Shown here: in pieces, positions 17,253 to 18,093 of the stretch | How positions within the stretch are numbered: position 1 is the stretch's first letter | Layout of the letters: the number at the start of each line of letters is the position of its first letter | Assembly: GCA_002688155.1 (NCBI GenBank) | Contig: NZCH01000076.1 | Coordinates: forward strand, 1-18,093 | From: Phycisphaerae bacterium | GTDB lineage: Bacteria > Planctomycetota > Phycisphaerae > Phycisphaerales > Phycisphaeraceae | Length of the DNA stretch: 18,093 nucleotides | Reading direction: 5' to 3' | Made by a program: the position numbers and the translations under genes | Notes under the pieces: model-generated | Told to the model about the DNA's origin: nothing | Databases searched by the model: none | What the model saw: the letters and a program-made list of their open reading frames with translations, nothing else

Positions 17253-17563
17253 AACGAATCGCCCCAATCAACGATGGATCCGTGCATCCCCAGGGCCACG
17301 CTGTGGACATTGCCATCGGAAACATTCGTGAAAATTCCGTCTGCAGGTGCATCGCTGACCTGTTGAAAACTGTCGAATCCCCAGGTCGCGGGTGAGCCAT
17401 CTTCACGCACCGCCAGGCGGTGATATTCTCCGGCAGCAGTTGCGACAAAATCATTGCCCGCGGGAGCCTCGGTACTATTTTGCGATTGCTGGCCGCCCCA
17501 GACCGGGATCTCCCGGGCAGCGGCGAGCGCCGCAGTAAGCAGAAACAGGTTCAGTCCACGCAT
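17249..17563 (-). CDS. Short RCC1-repeat secreted protein, probably truncated
   Basis: 104 residues from ATG 17563, where a short hydrophobic signal (MRGLNLFLLTAALAAA) begins. The rest is about two and a half RCC1 units: VWGGQQSQ, then FVATAAGEYHRLAVREDGSP, TWGFDSFQQVSDAPADG, and FTNVSDGNVHSVALGMHGSI ending VDWGDSL. RCC1 propellers normally have seven blades, so this cannot close a propeller alone; it is either a truncated gene or part of an oligomer. RCC1-type secreted repeats are common in Planctomycetes. Its stop overlaps the YpdA-like start, so the two may be translationally coupled, an odd partnership for a secreted fragment and a cytoplasmic reductase. Confidence 0.65.
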   Translation of the reverse strand: MRGLNLFLLTAALAAAREIPVWGGQQSQNSTEAPAGNDFVATAAGEYHRLAVREDGSPATWGFDSFQQVSDAPADGIFTNVSDGNVHSVALGMHGSIVDWGDSL

Positions 17564-17640
17564 CAATTCGGCCCTTGGGTTGCCTTGCCCAGCCTCCAGC
17601 CTAGCCCGCAGTGACCGTTGCTGCACTTTTTAGTGCCGAG

Positions 17641-18092
17641 CCCCTGGCGGCTTACCGCCGCCATCGCACCGGCCAGTTGGGCCAGACCCAAAAGGCAGAG
17701 CAGTCAAGCGGCCGGTTCCCGGGACACGGTTGGGGCCTTCATCTTCTGAGCCAGGTCGAGTGATACAGAGCTATCTGGCCTTTGGCGGACTGCCGCAACA
17801 TGCCGGATCCGGCGAACCTTGCCGCGTCGATTGGGCGGGCATCTCGAACCCGCAATGGGCCAAATGGATTGTGGCAAGCCAGCAGATCCTGGGGGTCAAA
17901 GAGGGTCGAGTCAACCGCTGGGGAATTTGCAGATGTTTTGAATCGGTTGATTGTTGTTCTGGCGCCAACCAGGCTAGTAGAAAAAACATTGTTGCCGGCG
18001 CTGAATTGACCTGGGCCGGGTCCGCTATATCCCACGGCAACCGAGCCATCGGCCGAGGCGGCATTTGCATAGCTATAATCGAAGCTGCCACC
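17641..18092 (-). pseudogene. Decayed secreted-protein gene with PEP-CTERM-like tail (runs off right edge)
   Basis: At the right edge the minus strand reads FDYSYANAASADGSVAVGYS, which resembles the ADGSVVVG units of HAF-type extracellular repeat proteins, and the frame continues to a TGA at 17739. In another frame, 17763-17641 reads SLDLAQKMKAPTVSREPAA, stop (17704-17706), then LLCLLGLAQLAGAMAAVSRQ. EPAA followed by a hydrophobic helix and arginine matches the PEP-CTERM sorting signal used for exosortase-dependent surface export, here interrupted by a stop and out of frame with the upstream part. The simplest reading is a gene broken by at least one frameshift and one nonsense change. The N-terminal part lies outside the window. 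Confidence 0.5.
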
Positions 18093-18093
18093 G

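Noticed and set aside
17782..18009. Plus-strand 75-codon frame at the right end
   Set aside because: The minus strand here carries recognisable HAF-like residues and, nearby, a PEP-CTERM-like tail, so this frame is more likely incidental.

Overview
The window looks like a chromosomal segment of a planctomycete, most likely of the Phycisphaerae type. This is inferred from high-GC coding sequence, a Planctomycetes-style pseudopilin whose N-terminus runs straight from the prepilin cleavage site into a conserved hydrophobic helix, the broken remains of a PEP-CTERM-tailed secreted protein, an RCC1-repeat secreted protein, and a DnaE of about 1,356 residues. Genus cannot be read from the sequence alone.

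Layout. The left edge (minus strand) holds the N-terminal part of a sialidase/BNR-like protein, preceded by a small Cys-containing ORF. At 936-1008 there is a tRNA-like element with a good sigma70-type promoter but a rearranged 5' half. On the plus strand follow a SCO1/SenC-type lipoprotein (1157-1927), DNA polymerase III alpha (2419-6489), and a tightly overlapping larB-larE-larC operon (6693-9479) for the nickel-pincer nucleotide cofactor. No larA lies in the window, so the enzyme that uses the cofactor is elsewhere. A small unexplained ORF follows larC.

From 9670 to 12516 three minus-strand genes encode an unknown 160-residue protein, an MscS-family mechanosensitive channel with a signal peptide and a periplasmic N-terminal region, and a small membrane protein. 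Divergent from these is a plus-strand HDOD-domain protein. It is followed by a run of hairpins ending in a strong intrinsic terminator, which could be a structured RNA. A second strong terminator on the minus strand ends the pseudopilin gene, whose promoter region carries a 17-bp palindrome.

A gene-poor stretch of about 690 bases (14480-15169) contains palindromes, a C9 run and a promoter leading to an unknown polytopic membrane protein. Convergent with it is a minus-strand YpdA/Bdr-like FAD oxidoreductase. Its start overlaps, by ATGA, the stop of a shortened RCC1-repeat secreted protein. The right edge is a decayed minus-strand gene with a frameshifted PEP-CTERM-like tail.

Most of the window is ordinary housekeeping and accessory content. 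The parts most worth checking are the tRNA-like element and its nearby partial duplicate, the possible structured RNA after the HDOD gene, and the orphan lar operon with its folded leader.
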